Below are positions 50,128-59,557 of a stretch of DNA of 64,000 bases, piece by piece (within the stretch, counting starts at the first letter, position 1; every line of letters starts with the position of its first letter). A program made the position numbers and the translations under genes. A model generated the notes under the pieces. That model worked only from the letters and a program-made list of their open reading frames with translations. It made no database searches and was not told the origin of the DNA. This stretch comes from RACS-047 sp031553855 (lineage in GTDB: Bacteria > Bacillota > Clostridia > Christensenellales > Pumilibacteraceae). The stretch spans positions 35,271 to 99,270 of the forward strand of contig JAVBKW010000026.1 in NCBI GenBank assembly GCA_031553855.1, read 5' to 3'.

Positions 50128-52919
50128 CAACCACACCTAATCCTGAAACGGGAAAATTCGAAAACATCAAACAGCTTAATACTTTGAACCAGCAGGGCAG
50201 CGAATTACATTCGCTCTTAAACAATATCAAGGATATGCGACGCAGGCTTGATAATGTTTTAAGCGAGCAAAAAGAGCGCGAGCGCAGTTTAGAGCGTCAA
50301 AAAAAGGAAGAACAGCGCAAGAGCGAAGAGGTCATCGCGGCTGCAAAACCGGTTAAAGAGGAAAAACCTAAAGATCCGGGTATGCTTGTTTTTGAGCCTG
50401 CTCCCGCACCCGCACCGGCTGCGCCTAAAGCGGCTCCGGAAGTGCAGCCTGTTCCGGCAAAAAAAACCGAGCCTGCGCCCGCACCCGAAGCGCCTGTTAT
50501 TGCGCAAGAGAAGAAAGAGCCGGTCAAAGCCGCCGACAACGTGCGTACTAAGCAGTTTGATGCAACGCCGAGTTATATAAGGGGAACGTTTACACCTGCG
50601 CCGAAAGCTCCTCCGGCTCCGGCAGGGCAGCGTCCGCCGTATCAAAACAGAGACAGCCGCCCGCAGGGTCAGGGAAATTATCAGCCGCGCACTCCGGGTC
50701 AGGGCGGAACGTGGCAACCCAGAGCTCCCGGCCAGCAAGGTCAGGGCGGTTATCAGCCGCGCACTCCGGGTCAGGGCGGAACATGGCAGCCCAGAACTCC
50801 CGGCCAGAGCGGAACGTGGCAGCCCAGAACTCCCGGCCAGCAAGGCGCGGGCGGTTATCAGCCGCGCACTCCGGGTCAGGGCGGCGCATGGCAGCCCAGG
50901 ACTCCCGGCCAGCAAGGCGCAGGGGGCTTCAAACGCCCGCTTTCGGGCAAAGCCGATGCTCCTGCTATTGTTCAGACTAAGGAAAGACGCCCCGACAAGA
51001 AGAAAGAATTTACAAAACCCGGCGACGATAAAAAGGCAATGACTAAGCGTACGCTTATCAGAAAAGGCTTTATTCAGGAAAACGTCGATGAGGACAGGGC
51101 AAACGTCCGTAAGCTTAAGAATAAGAAAGCAAAGGAACTCAATTTATTTATTCCTCAAAAAATTGAGAAAGCTATCATAACTACCGAAAACCTCACCGTT
51201 AAGATTTTAAGTGAAAAAATTGGAAAGACGGCGCAGGAAATCATTAAAAAGCTGATGCTGCTCAATATTATGACGAGCATCAACAGCGTTGTGGATTTTC
51301 CCACGATGGAGCTTGTCGCAAACGAGCTGGGAGTCGAGCTTGAGCTGCGGCTTGAACAAACAAAGGAAGAGCTGCTTGAGGCCGACCATGAGGAGCAGGA
51401 TGAGGACGCAGTACTTGTAAAGCGTCCGCCTATCATAACGGTTATGGGCCACGTCGACCACGGAAAGACTTCGCTGTTGGACGCGATTCGCAAAACGAGC
51501 GTCGTTTCGGGCGAGGCAGGCGGAATAACCCAGCATATCGGCTCATATTCGGTAGTGTGCAAGGGTGAGAAAATCACTTTCCTCGACACTCCCGGACATG
51601 AAGCGTTTGCCGAAATGCGCGCAAGAGGCGCAAAAGTCACCGATATTGCCGTTCTAGTAGTTGCCGCCGACGACGGAGTTATGCCCCAAACGGTCGAGGC
51701 AATCAAGCACGCAAAAGCCGCAAACGTTCCTATCGTAGTTGCTATCAATAAAATCGATAAGCCTGCCGCGAACGTAGATAAGATCAAGCAAGCGCTCACA
51801 GAGTACGAGCTTGTCACGGAAGAATGGGGCGGCGATACAATGATGATCCCGCTTTCGGCAAAACAGGGCGAGGGTATAGATAAACTTTTAGAGTCAATAC
51901 TTCTTTTAGCGGAAGTCAACGATTATAAGGCAAACCCCGACCGTAAGGCTAAGGGTTCTGTAATAGAGGCTAAGCTTGATAAGGGTAAAGGCCCTATCGC
52001 TAATATTATCGTTCAGAACGGAACGCTGCATGTGGGCGACACTGTCGTTTCAGGCGTAACAAGCGGCAGGATAAGAGCGATGACGGACGACAAGGGCAGA
52101 AATATCAAGGAAGCCGGCCCGTCCACTCCCGTTTCGATACTCGGCTTTACAGACGTCCCGAACGCAGGAGATCCGGTTTTTGTCGTTGCCGACGAAAAAA
52201 TGGCAAAGCAAGTCGTTGCCGAACGTATGGCAAAAATCAAGAACGAGCAGCTTGTTCAGACCAAGTCCACGTCGCTTGACGATATGTTCAATAGGATCAG
52301 CGACGGGCAGATAAAAGAGCTCAACCTTATCATTAAGGCGGACGTTCAAGGCTCCGTCGAAGCGCTTAAAAATTCACTTCTCAAAATCGCTAACGAGGAA
52401 GCAAGAGTCAATATCGTCGCAGCATCCGTCGGAGCGATCAATAAATCCGACATTATGCTTGCCGAGGTTTCAAAGTCGATCATCGTAGGTTTCAACGTGC
52501 GTCCGGACGCCGAGTCCAAAACTGCGGCTGAAAACGGCGGCATCGATATCAGGCTGTACAAGATCATTTACGAGGCAATCGAGGACATCGAGCTGCTTGT
52601 AAAGGGTATGATCGCGCCTAAGATGAGAGAGGTCATAAGCGGAAAAGCGCAGGTGCGCAACATTTTCAAAATCACAGGCTCCGGCATCATTGCGGGAAGC
52701 TATGTTCAGAGCGGTAAGATTTTCCGCAATTCAAAGGCAAGAGTTTATCGCGACGGCGCAGTTGTTTTCGACGGACAAATTGCCGGACTTAAACGTTTTA
52801 AAGACGATGTTAAGGAAGTTGCCGAGAATTACGAATGCGGTATAAGCCTTGACAACTTCAGCGACTTTAAAGAGAACGACATTATCGAGGCATACGCATT
52901 AGAGGTTATCAAAAATTAA
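50124..52919 (+). CDS. infB: Translation initiation factor IF-2
   Basis: A 931-residue GTPase that brings initiator tRNA to the 30S subunit. TTG start after CGGAGG, overlapping the L7Ae stop. Residues 1-300 are a low-complexity region: a coiled coil, a Pro/Ala/Lys stretch and a PGQ-type repeat (186-268). The IF2-N domain (about 350-400) and the G domain follow, with G1 GHVDHGKT (442-449), G3 DTPGHEAF and G4 NKID. Domains II, III and IV (VQGSVEALKNSL; GKAQVRNIFK...GSGIIAGSYV) complete it. The long N-terminus is normal in kind, but this repeat is unusual. Confidence 0.97.
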   Translation: MTTTPNPETGKFENIKQLNTLNQQGSELHSLLNNIKDMRRRLDNVLSEQKERERSLERQKKEEQRKSEEVIAAAKPVKEEKPKDPGMLVFEPAPAPAPAAPKAAPEVQPVPAKKTEPAPAPEAPVIAQEKKEPVKAADNVRTKQFDATPSYIRGTFTPAPKAPPAPAGQRPPYQNRDSRPQGQGNYQPRTPGQGGTWQPRAPGQQGQGGYQPRTPGQGGTWQPRTPGQSGTWQPRTPGQQGAGGYQPRTPGQGGAWQPRTPGQQGAGGFKRPLSGKADAPAIVQTKERRPDKKKEFTKPGDDKKAMTKRTLIRKGFIQENVDEDRANVRKLKNKKAKELNLFIPQKIEKAIITTENLTVKILSEKIGKTAQEIIKKLMLLNIMTSINSVVDFPTMELVANELGVELELRLEQTKEELLEADHEEQDEDAVLVKRPPIITVMGHVDHGKTSLLDAIRKTSVVSGEAGGITQHIGSYSVVCKGEKITFLDTPGHEAFAEMRARGAKVTDIAVLVVAADDGVMPQTVEAIKHAKAANVPIVVAINKIDKPAANVDKIKQALTEYELVTEEWGGDTMMIPLSAKQGEGIDKLLESILLLAEVNDYKANPDRKAKGSVIEAKLDKGKGPIANIIVQNGTLHVGDTVVSGVTSGRIRAMTDDKGRNIKEAGPSTPVSILGFTDVPNAGDPVFVVADEKMAKQVVAERMAKIKNEQLVQTKSTSLDDMFNRISDGQIKELNLIIKADVQGSVEALKNSLLKIANEEARVNIVAASVGAINKSDIMLAEVSKSIIVGFNVRPDAESKTAAENGGIDIRLYKIIYEAIEDIELLVKGMIAPKMREVISGKAQVRNIFKITGSGIIAGSYVQSGKIFRNSKARVYRDGAVVFDGQIAGLKRFKDDVKEVAENYECGISLDNFSDFKENDIIEAYALEVIKN
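50679..50927 (+). repeat. In-frame tandem repeat within infB
   Basis: Seven units of 11 or 13 codons read (Y/W)QPR(T/A)PGQ followed by GGT, SGT, GGA or QGAGG/QGQGG. They cover IF-2 residues 186-268. The units alternate in a higher-order 24-residue pattern, consistent with duplication of pairs. The DNA is more GC-rich than the rest of the gene. Confidence 0.9.
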
Positions 52920-52935
52920 TTACGGCGGTAGTATT

Positions 52936-53295
52936 ATGAGTTTCAGATTAGAACGTATAAACAGCGAAATGCAGAAGAGTATTTCCGATATAGTTACGAA
53001 CAGGCTCAAAGACCCCAGAGTTACGGAAATGGTCAGCGTGTTAAAAGTTGATACGGCTAAGGATTTAAAAACTGCAAAAGTCTATGTCAGCATCTACGGC
53101 GATAAGGATAAAAGCGCCGCTACCTTTGACGCGCTTAAGAAAACAGCGGGGTTTATACGCAAAGAACTTTCAGTTGATTTTAAGGACCTGCGCGTTGTGC
53201 CGAGCCTCAGCTTTTTCCTCGATACCTCAATGGAATACAGTGAAAAAATCAACACGCTTATTCAGGAAATTAAGAATAATGAGCAAAACAAATAA
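52936..53295 (+). CDS. rbfA: Ribosome-binding factor A
   Basis: A 119-residue KH-like protein for 30S maturation. MSFRLERINSEMQKSISDIVTNRLKDPRVTEMVSVLKVD is the canonical start and TAKVYVSIYGD follows. CGGCGG is a weak ribosome site. It overlaps nrnA by 17 bp. Confidence 0.95.
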   Translation: MSFRLERINSEMQKSISDIVTNRLKDPRVTEMVSVLKVDTAKDLKTAKVYVSIYGDKDKSAATFDALKKTAGFIRKELSVDFKDLRVVPSLSFFLDTSMEYSEKINTLIQEIKNNEQNK

Positions 53296-54235
53296 AATCG
53301 ATCTGCCCGCGCTTATAAAAAAAGCGGAGCAGATCCTGATAATCGGCCATGTGCGTCCGGACGGAGATTGTCTGGGCGCAGGTTTTGCTATTAAAAGGTT
53401 ATGCGAAAATCTAAATAAAAAAGCCGATTATATCTGTGATTCGCCGTTTCCGGAACATTATTCCTTTATCAGAGGCTGGCAGGAATACAACGTGCAAGTT
53501 TGCGAAAGCTATGACCTTGTGATTTGTGTGGACTGCGCGGAGCTTTCCCGTACCGGAAAATATGCGGGATATTTAAAGAACATAAACAGCGTCAATATCG
53601 ACCATCACATCACGAACAACGGCTTTGCAAAATATAACTATGTGCTTGCCCATGCGTCCAGCACCTGTGAACTGGTCTACTCTCTTATTAAAGACAGCGG
53701 ACTTATAACCGACGAGATCGCTTATCTTTTGTTTATCGGCTTATCTACCGATTCCGGGCATTTTATGCACAACAATACAAACTCCGATTTACTCACAGCG
53801 GCGGCGGAGCTTTCAAAATTTAATATCAGCGTCAGCGAAATCGGCGCAAAGCTGTACCGCACTAATACGATAAGCAAAACGAAACTTATTGCCCGCGCTA
53901 TCGGGTCGATGCGCTTTTTCCACAATAACGAGATATGCCTTATAACCGTCAAAACCAGCGATCTTACCGAATGCGGCTGCGAGCTTGCAGATACTGAAGG
54001 ACTGACGGATTTCGGAATGAATATAGGCGTCGTTAAAGTCACAGTCTGCATAACCGAGCAAAACCGCCCGCTCTATAAGGTCAGCTACCGTTCAAAATCC
54101 GTAGACGTTGCGGCGGCGGCGGCAGTTTTCGGCGGCGGCGGGCATAAGCTTGCGGCAGGATGCGTTGTCAGCGGCCATTATGAGGACGTAGTTTCTAAGA
54201 TAGTCAAGTCGGTAACCGACGGAATGAGTGAATGA
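53279..54235 (+). CDS. nrnA: DHH/DHHA1 nanoRNase / pAp phosphatase
   Basis: A 318-residue DHH-family phosphoesterase that degrades short RNA and 3-prime-phosphoadenosine 5-prime-phosphate. DHH motifs GHVRPDGDCLGAG, CVDCAELSRTGKY, NIDHHITNNG and GLSTDSGHF are present, and DHHA1 ends GGGGHKLAAGCV. The frame is open upstream, but ATG 53279 (MSKTNKIDLP), with CAGGAAA before it, gives the family length. It overlaps rbfA and truB. Confidence 0.93.
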   Translation: MSKTNKIDLPALIKKAEQILIIGHVRPDGDCLGAGFAIKRLCENLNKKADYICDSPFPEHYSFIRGWQEYNVQVCESYDLVICVDCAELSRTGKYAGYLKNINSVNIDHHITNNGFAKYNYVLAHASSTCELVYSLIKDSGLITDEIAYLLFIGLSTDSGHFMHNNTNSDLLTAAAELSKFNISVSEIGAKLYRTNTISKTKLIARAIGSMRFFHNNEICLITVKTSDLTECGCELADTEGLTDFGMNIGVVKVTVCITEQNRPLYKVSYRSKSVDVAAAAAVFGGGGHKLAAGCVVSGHYEDVVSKIVKSVTDGMSE

Positions 54236-55083
54236 AAGGCGTTTTAAATATCGATAAACCGTCCGGCTGGACAAGTCAGGACGTGGTAAGTAAAATAAAA
54301 CGTATCTTAGGCGAAAAAACGGTAGGGCATATGGGCACGCTCGACCCTCAGGGAACGGGAGTGTTGATTGTCGGGGTCGGCAAAGCGGCAAGGCTTTTTA
54401 ACCATTACCTAAATAAAGACAAGGTCTATGAGGCGGAATTTGAATTCGGCAGAGAGACCGACACGCTCGATAAGGACGGAAAAATTTTAAGGACCACCCT
54501 TAATATCCCTTCTCAAAGCGAAATAATCCGCGCCGCGCAAGGCCAGGTCGGCGCTCTTAAGCAAACGCCGCCGCAGTACAGCGCAAAATCTGTCGGAGGA
54601 GTCCGGGCGCATGTTCTGGCAAGAAACGGCATTGAGCTTGAGCTTAAGCCTGCGGCCGTTGAGGTTTACGGTATAAAGTTTTTAAATAAAACCGCGCCGG
54701 ATACTTACAAATTTGAAATACATTGCTCATCAGGAACATATATCCGCAGTATTTGCCGCGATATCGCATATTCTCTCAACTCTCTTGCGACGATGGTTTC
54801 TATAAACCGCACAAGAGCCGGAGCGTTTGAACTGAAAGATTCGATAGGCTTGCAAGCTTTGGAAGCTTTAAAAGAAAAGGCTCTTATCAGCATAGAAGAC
54901 GCGCTGAAGGACGTTTATAGATTAGAGCTTGACGGGGAGCTTTATCCGGACCTTATTAAAGGCAAAAAAATACCTTTTGAATGCGACAGGGAAGAATTTA
55001 CGGTTTATTGTAAAAATGAATTGTTCGGCCTTGGTAAAATCAAAGACGGGATATTAAAGATAGATACATATCTTAAGGATTAA
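54232..55083 (+). CDS. truB: tRNA pseudouridine(55) synthase
   Basis: A 283-residue enzyme that makes pseudouridine 55 in the T loop of tRNA. MKGVLNIDKPSGWTSQDVV and HMGTLDPQGTGVL with catalytic Asp38 are diagnostic; KQTPPQYSAKSVGG and SSGTYIRSICRDI follow. ATGA-type overlap with nrnA. Confidence 0.97.
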   Translation: MKGVLNIDKPSGWTSQDVVSKIKRILGEKTVGHMGTLDPQGTGVLIVGVGKAARLFNHYLNKDKVYEAEFEFGRETDTLDKDGKILRTTLNIPSQSEIIRAAQGQVGALKQTPPQYSAKSVGGVRAHVLARNGIELELKPAAVEVYGIKFLNKTAPDTYKFEIHCSSGTYIRSICRDIAYSLNSLATMVSINRTRAGAFELKDSIGLQALEALKEKALISIEDALKDVYRLELDGELYPDLIKGKKIPFECDREEFTVYCKNELFGLGKIKDGILKIDTYLKD

Positions 55084-55089
55084 AAAAAT

Positions 55090-55983
55090 ATGGTAGAAAT
55101 CGTTTTTCCGCAAAAACTAAGCGAGCCTGTTGTTTTGGGAATGGGTTTTTTCGATTGCGTACATATGGGGCACCGCAAGCTTTTAGAAACGGTAGAAAAT
55201 GAGGCGATAAGGCAAAACGTAAAAAGCGCGGTCATAACGTTTTCAAATAATCCGTATAAGATATTCAATTACGAGTCTAAGCTGATATACACATACGAAG
55301 AAAGATCGGAGCTTTTTAAGGAAACGGGGATAGATTTCTGCATTCCATTTAAGTTCGACGCCTACTTTAAGGAGCGTTCCAAAGAAGACTTTTTAAACGG
55401 TATTTTTTCTCATCTTAATGTTAAAAGCATAGTCTGCGGCTACGATTACCTTTTTGGCGCGGGCGGCGCGGGCGACACGGATTTTCTCAAAGAAAAAGCC
55501 GCTTTAAAAGGCGTTGAGGTTAAAATTATAGAGCCTGTTTTATGCGAAGGCGAAAGGGTGTCGAGCACTTTGATAAAAAAATGTCTGGAAGAGGGCGATA
55601 TAAAAAAAGCTAACCTGCTTTTAACAAAGCCGTATTTTATGAACGGAGAGGTCGTAAGGGGCAGAGGCGAGGGGCGCAAAAACGCGTCGCCCACTATCAA
55701 TTTAAGTTTTTCAAAAGAAAAAATGCTGATAAGACACGGCGTATATGCCACGTTGACAACGATAGACGGCGTGAAAAAGCGTTCGGTCACGAATGTTGGC
55801 GCAAAGCCGACGTATGGCGAGCCGTCCGTAACGGTAGAAACGCTTATTGATAACGAAAACCGCGAGCTTTACGGCAAAAAGGTTAAAATCGAATTCATGA
55901 AATACCTGCGAGAAATTAAAAAGTTCGACTCTCCCACAGAGCTTGCCGCCCAGATACGCAGGGATTTGCAAGAAAAATATTAG
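55090..55983 (+). CDS. ribF: Bifunctional riboflavin kinase / FMN adenylyltransferase
   Basis: A 297-residue enzyme that makes FMN and FAD. The N-terminal adenylyltransferase has MGFFDCVHMGHRKLL and a C-terminal ISSTLIK-like VSSTLIKKCL; the kinase domain begins near residue 185 with RGEGRKNASPTINL, slightly off the usual GxxxGFPTANL. VTNVGAKPTYGE is typical. No Shine-Dalgarno before the ATG, only 6 bp after truB. Confidence 0.94.
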   Translation: MVEIVFPQKLSEPVVLGMGFFDCVHMGHRKLLETVENEAIRQNVKSAVITFSNNPYKIFNYESKLIYTYEERSELFKETGIDFCIPFKFDAYFKERSKEDFLNGIFSHLNVKSIVCGYDYLFGAGGAGDTDFLKEKAALKGVEVKIIEPVLCEGERVSSTLIKKCLEEGDIKKANLLLTKPYFMNGEVVRGRGEGRKNASPTINLSFSKEKMLIRHGVYATLTTIDGVKKRSVTNVGAKPTYGEPSVTVETLIDNENRELYGKKVKIEFMKYLREIKKFDSPTELAAQIRRDLQEKY

Positions 55984-56000
55984 ATTCATCTTTAAATTTG

Positions 56001-56030
56001 TTTAACTTTTTACCTTTGATATGGTATAAT
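56001..56030 (+). promoter_or_regulatory. Promoter of the Xaa-Pro peptidase gene
   Basis: TATAAT at 56025-56030 preceded by TGG, with TTTAAC 18 bp upstream at 56001-56006 as a weak -35. Confidence 0.6.
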
Positions 56031-56045
56031 ATCCAAGGAGGATAT

Positions 56046-57092
56046 ATGTACGAAAATCTTTTTTCCGGCGCAGTTGACGCATATATTATCTTCAATCCCG
56101 TCAACAGGTTTTATTTCACGAAATTCAATTCTTCGTTCGGATGCCTGATCCTTACAAAGGATGAAAAAATCTTTCTGACCGATCCGCGATACGACAGCGC
56201 GGCCCGTCAAAAAATTGAGGGCGTCAAGGTTATTACCGCAGCTCAAAAAACCCTTTACGCGCTTATTAAAACGGAACTTGAACGGCTGCAGGTGAAATCG
56301 ATCGGCTATGAAGATAAGTTTTTAACGGTTGCCGAGTTTAAGGATTTTAATGAGGAATTTTCCGGCTTTAAAATGGTTCCGGTCAGCGAAAACATTGAAC
56401 ATATCCGCCTTATTAAAACACAGGACGAAATAAACAAGATCGCCGAGGCGCAGAATATCGCCCAAAAGTCGCTCAAAAAGGTCATACCGTTTATTAAACA
56501 GGGTATCACCGAAAGAGAGCTTGCAGCAGAGTTGATGTTTGAATGCTTCCGCAACGGTGCCGAGGATATGTCGTTTCAGACGATCGTCGCTTTCGGCGAA
56601 AACTCGGCAAATCCCCATCACGCGGTTTCAAGTCGCCGCTTTGAAAAAAATGATGTTGTCTTAATAGATTTCGGCGTTAAATATCAGGGGTATTGCTCGG
56701 ATATGACGAGGACTTTCTGCTTAAATGAGCCGCGTGATGAAATTAAAAAAATGCATTCTCTTGTTTTGGAAGCACAAAGCTATGCGCTGCGCAACATTAA
56801 AGCGGGAATAACTGCTCACGAGGCGGATTCTCTTGCGCGCGAATATCTTAAGGCGAACGGATACGGCAAAGAATTTTCGCATACGCTCGGTCACGGAGTG
56901 GGGCTTGAGATCCACGAACAGCCCAGAATAGGCGAAAATTCCTCTGAATTATTGCTTCCGGGTATGGTCATAACTATAGAGCCGGGCGTATATTCAGACG
57001 GTATAGGCGGCGTCCGTATTGAGGATATGGTCGTTATAAAAGAAAACGGCGTTGAAAACCTGACTAATTTTGATAAAGAACTCGAGTTTTAA
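56046..57092 (+). CDS. Xaa-Pro aminopeptidase/dipeptidase (M24 family)
   Basis: A 348-residue M24B metallopeptidase that removes residues next to proline. The N-terminal creatinase-like domain spans about 1-120. Metal ligands lie in LIDFGVKYQGYCSDMTRTF (two Asp), HTLGHGVGLEIHE (His), ITIEPGVY (Glu) and RIEDMVVI (Glu). AAGGAGG before ATG 56046 decides the start; the frame is open 16 codons earlier. Its place before efp is classical (ypdF/pepP-efp). Confidence 0.92.
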   Translation: MYENLFSGAVDAYIIFNPVNRFYFTKFNSSFGCLILTKDEKIFLTDPRYDSAARQKIEGVKVITAAQKTLYALIKTELERLQVKSIGYEDKFLTVAEFKDFNEEFSGFKMVPVSENIEHIRLIKTQDEINKIAEAQNIAQKSLKKVIPFIKQGITERELAAELMFECFRNGAEDMSFQTIVAFGENSANPHHAVSSRRFEKNDVVLIDFGVKYQGYCSDMTRTFCLNEPRDEIKKMHSLVLEAQSYALRNIKAGITAHEADSLAREYLKANGYGKEFSHTLGHGVGLEIHEQPRIGENSSELLLPGMVITIEPGVYSDGIGGVRIEDMVVIKENGVENLTNFDKELEF

Positions 57093-57148
57093 ATTTTAAA
57101 AGCATTTTCGGATCTATATTATAATTTTGTAATTTTTAGGAGGATATT

Positions 57149-57709
57149 ATGGTACAAGCAGGGGATTTTCGTAAAGGAATCACTATCGAAATGGACGGCA
57201 AGGTTTACGTTATCGTTGAATTTCAGCACGTAAAACCGGGTAAGGGCGCGGCTTTTGTTAGAGCGAAGCTTAAAAACGTCGTAACAGGCCAGGTTTTGGA
57301 GCAAACCTTCAATCCGTCCGACAAATATGAGAATGCGCATATTGAAAGAAAAGAAATGCAGTATTCTTATAACGACGGCGACCTTTACTACTTCATGGAC
57401 ATGGAAAGCTTTGAAATGATGCCGCTAAACTACGACATCGTTGCAGACGCTATGAAATACGTAAAAGAAGAAATGATGGTTTCAATACAGATATATAAGG
57501 GTGCTGCGTTCTCAGTCGAGCCTCCTAACTTTGTAGAGCTTACGATCGCCGAAACCGAACCCGGCGTACAGGGCGATACTTCAAAAGCAGGCAATAAGCC
57601 CGCAAAACTCGAAACAGGAGTCGCCATTCAGGTCCCGCTTTTTGTGAACCAGGGCGAAAAGATCCGCGTCGATACCCGTACCGGAACATATATGGAGCGC
57701 GTAAAATAG
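57149..57709 (+). CDS. efp: Elongation factor P
   Basis: A 186-residue three-domain protein that rescues ribosomes stalled at polyproline. The domain I loop reads KPGKGAAFVRAKLKN, with the Lys that can be modified. TSKAGNKPAKLETGVAIQVPLFVNQGEKIRVDTRTG at the C-terminus is canonical. AGGAGG precedes the ATG. Modification enzymes are not in the window. Confidence 0.97.
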   Translation: MVQAGDFRKGITIEMDGKVYVIVEFQHVKPGKGAAFVRAKLKNVVTGQVLEQTFNPSDKYENAHIERKEMQYSYNDGDLYYFMDMESFEMMPLNYDIVADAMKYVKEEMMVSIQIYKGAAFSVEPPNFVELTIAETEPGVQGDTSKAGNKPAKLETGVAIQVPLFVNQGEKIRVDTRTGTYMERVK

Positions 57710-57731
57710 CATAAGAAAGCTTTAGCTAACC

Positions 57732-57771
57732 AAAAAGAGAGGAAACGAAAAAATGTCCCTCTCTTTTTTTG
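57732..57771 (+). terminator. Intrinsic terminator after efp
   Basis: AAAAGAGAGG at 57733-57742 pairs with CCTCTCTTTT at 57758-57767, then T residues. It also lies downstream of the convergent sulP gene. Confidence 0.85.
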
Positions 57772-57837
57772 CGTGGTTTTGAGTTAGTTAAGGCTCAATA
57801 TTAAATGTTTGGGGCGTAAGAAAAAAAACTAACTATT

Positions 57838-59418
57838 CTACCAAACTCTTATTATATCTGAAAACGCTTTTTTGTAGCGTTGATAAGCTTTGGGTTTTAA
57901 GCTGTGTAAATAAAGGCGTTTTCCGTTTTTTGCTAAGGTTTTGGCAAGCTTTGCGAGTTTTTCTACGCAAGTAGCGTCAATGCTGAGAAGGTTATCCATA
58001 TCAAGGATTATTTCGCTCGTCGTTTCAATCTCTTTTTTGATAAAATCATTCAGTTTAACAATATTAATAAAATAAAGCGCGCCGCTTAAAGCGTAGATTT
58101 TTCTGTCGATCTCACGGAACTTCTTATAATTTTTTATGCTTTCAAGCTCTGCCGGTTCGATTTTTAATCTGTATTTATAGCTTTTAGCATTCGATACGAA
58201 CGCCATAATAAGCCCGGCGAGCAGCCCGTACTGAACGCCGAAAAAGACGGTGCAAAGGAAAGAGGTGAGAAGTATCAGCGAATCGCGTATGCCGAAAACA
58301 GTAAATTTGATAAATTGCTTGAACTTGCTCATAGTGATAGCAACTTTAATTAAAACCGCCGCCAGTACTGAATAGGGCACGAATTTCATTATAGGCATCA
58401 GGGCAACGTAAATGATAAGCAGAATAAGAGCGTGGAATATTCCGGCAAGCGGAGACCTTGCGCCCGCGCCGATATTAGCCGACGTTCTTGCAATTGCGCC
58501 CGTAACCGGAATACCGCCCAGCAGCGCCGAACCGATATTGCCCGCGCCGTGTCCGATAAGCTCCATATTCGGGTCATGGATATAGCTCGTCATCCCCTCT
58601 GCGACCGTTGCCGAAAGCAGGCCCTCTAAGGCTGAGAGAACGGCGATAATAAACGCGGGGAAAATCAGCTCCCAAATTTTAAGTGTGCCGATAGAAGAAA
58701 AATCGATAAAATTAAAGCTTACGCTCAAATCTCCGAGAGTTTTTATATTTTGTATCGTAGTATCAGTTTTAAACAAGCCTTTCAAAATTACAGAAATTAA
58801 AGTGCCGATAACGAGCGCAACGAAAACGGAAGGTATTTTCTTATGGGCTTTGGGTAAAAGATAAATAAGAGCCAAAGTTGCCGCTCCGATTAAAAACGAC
58901 GCCCCATTAAAGGTATTGAGACTTTTAAAAATACCGCCGATCTTTAAAAAAAAGTCGGGCGAAAGCGGCTCGGACGGCGTCAGACCCAAAAAATCCTTTG
59001 CCTGGCCCACTAGCAATATCACGCCGATACCGGCCGTAAAGCCTATAACTATAGGGAAGGGAACGAATCTTAAAATTTTGCCTACCTTTAAAAAACCGGA
59101 AACTATTAAAATCACGCCCGCCATTATAGTAATAAGCTGCATTCCGATCATCCCGTAGGCGGCAAGGTATGTTATTGTTAAGGTTATAAACGTTGCGCTC
59201 GGGCCGCCGATAGAAAACCGGCTGCCGCTGAGCAGCGCGATGAAAAAGCCGCCGACTATTGCGGAGATCAATCCTGACTGCGCCGAAACTCCCGACTGTA
59301 TTCCCATTGCGACAGAAAGCGGCAAAGCGATGATTGCCACTAAAAGTCCGGCGGTAAGGTCGGAAAACAGATATTTTTTCTTATATCCCTTCAAAGAAAT
59401 CAAAAGCTCGGGCTTCAT
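57838..59418 (-). CDS. SulP-family anion transporter with STAS domain
   Basis: A 526-residue SLC26/SulP protein with about 11-12 membrane segments. GLLVAIIALPLSVAMGIQSGV and RFSIGGPSATFITL near the N-terminus and GHGAGNIGSALLGGIPVTGAIARTSANIGAGARSPLAG are family motifs. The last 100 or so residues form a cytoplasmic STAS domain. The substrate (sulfate, bicarbonate or another anion) is not predictable here. Weak ribosome site. It has its own promoter divergent from the aro leader. Confidence 0.9.
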   Translation of the reverse strand: MKPELLISLKGYKKKYLFSDLTAGLLVAIIALPLSVAMGIQSGVSAQSGLISAIVGGFFIALLSGSRFSIGGPSATFITLTITYLAAYGMIGMQLITIMAGVILIVSGFLKVGKILRFVPFPIVIGFTAGIGVILLVGQAKDFLGLTPSEPLSPDFFLKIGGIFKSLNTFNGASFLIGAATLALIYLLPKAHKKIPSVFVALVIGTLISVILKGLFKTDTTIQNIKTLGDLSVSFNFIDFSSIGTLKIWELIFPAFIIAVLSALEGLLSATVAEGMTSYIHDPNMELIGHGAGNIGSALLGGIPVTGAIARTSANIGAGARSPLAGIFHALILLIIYVALMPIMKFVPYSVLAAVLIKVAITMSKFKQFIKFTVFGIRDSLILLTSFLCTVFFGVQYGLLAGLIMAFVSNAKSYKYRLKIEPAELESIKNYKKFREIDRKIYALSGALYFINIVKLNDFIKKEIETTSEIILDMDNLLSIDATCVEKLAKLAKTLAKNGKRLYLHSLKPKAYQRYKKAFSDIIRVW

Positions 59419-59450
59419 TTTTCTACCAACTCTTCAATTTTGCTGCTATC

Positions 59451-59479
59451 ATTATATGCTTTAATATAGAAAATGTAAA
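59451..59479 (-). promoter_or_regulatory. Promoter of sulP
   Basis: On the minus strand TTTACA (59474-59479), 17 bp, TATAAT (59451-59456). It faces away from the aro promoter, 42 bp apart. Confidence 0.75.
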
Positions 59480-59521
59480 GCGAACTTATACGCCTTAAGA
59501 ATGTAAACAGTCTAAAATCCG

Positions 59522-59550
59522 TTGACTTCCCTTTAAAGATAGAATATAAT
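59522..59550 (+). promoter_or_regulatory. Consensus promoter of the aro leader
   Basis: TTGACT at 59522-59527, 17 bp spacer, TATAAT at 59545-59550. The expected start, around 59556-59558, coincides with the ATG of the leader peptide. Confidence 0.85.
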
Positions 59551-59557
59551 TAAAGAA

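Noticed and set aside
50289..50915. 208-codon minus-strand frame opposite infB, rich in repeated residues
   Set aside because: It is the antisense shadow of the PGQ repeat in infB; no ribosome site, and the sense frame is clearly IF-2.
50679..50927. Regular repeats that might suggest a CRISPR array
   Set aside because: Units are in frame, uneven (33 or 39 bp), without unique spacers, and encode a continuous protein region.
53084..53278. N-terminal extension of nrnA by 65 residues
   Set aside because: The extension is the rbfA gene read out of frame; ATG 53279 with a ribosome site matches the family start.
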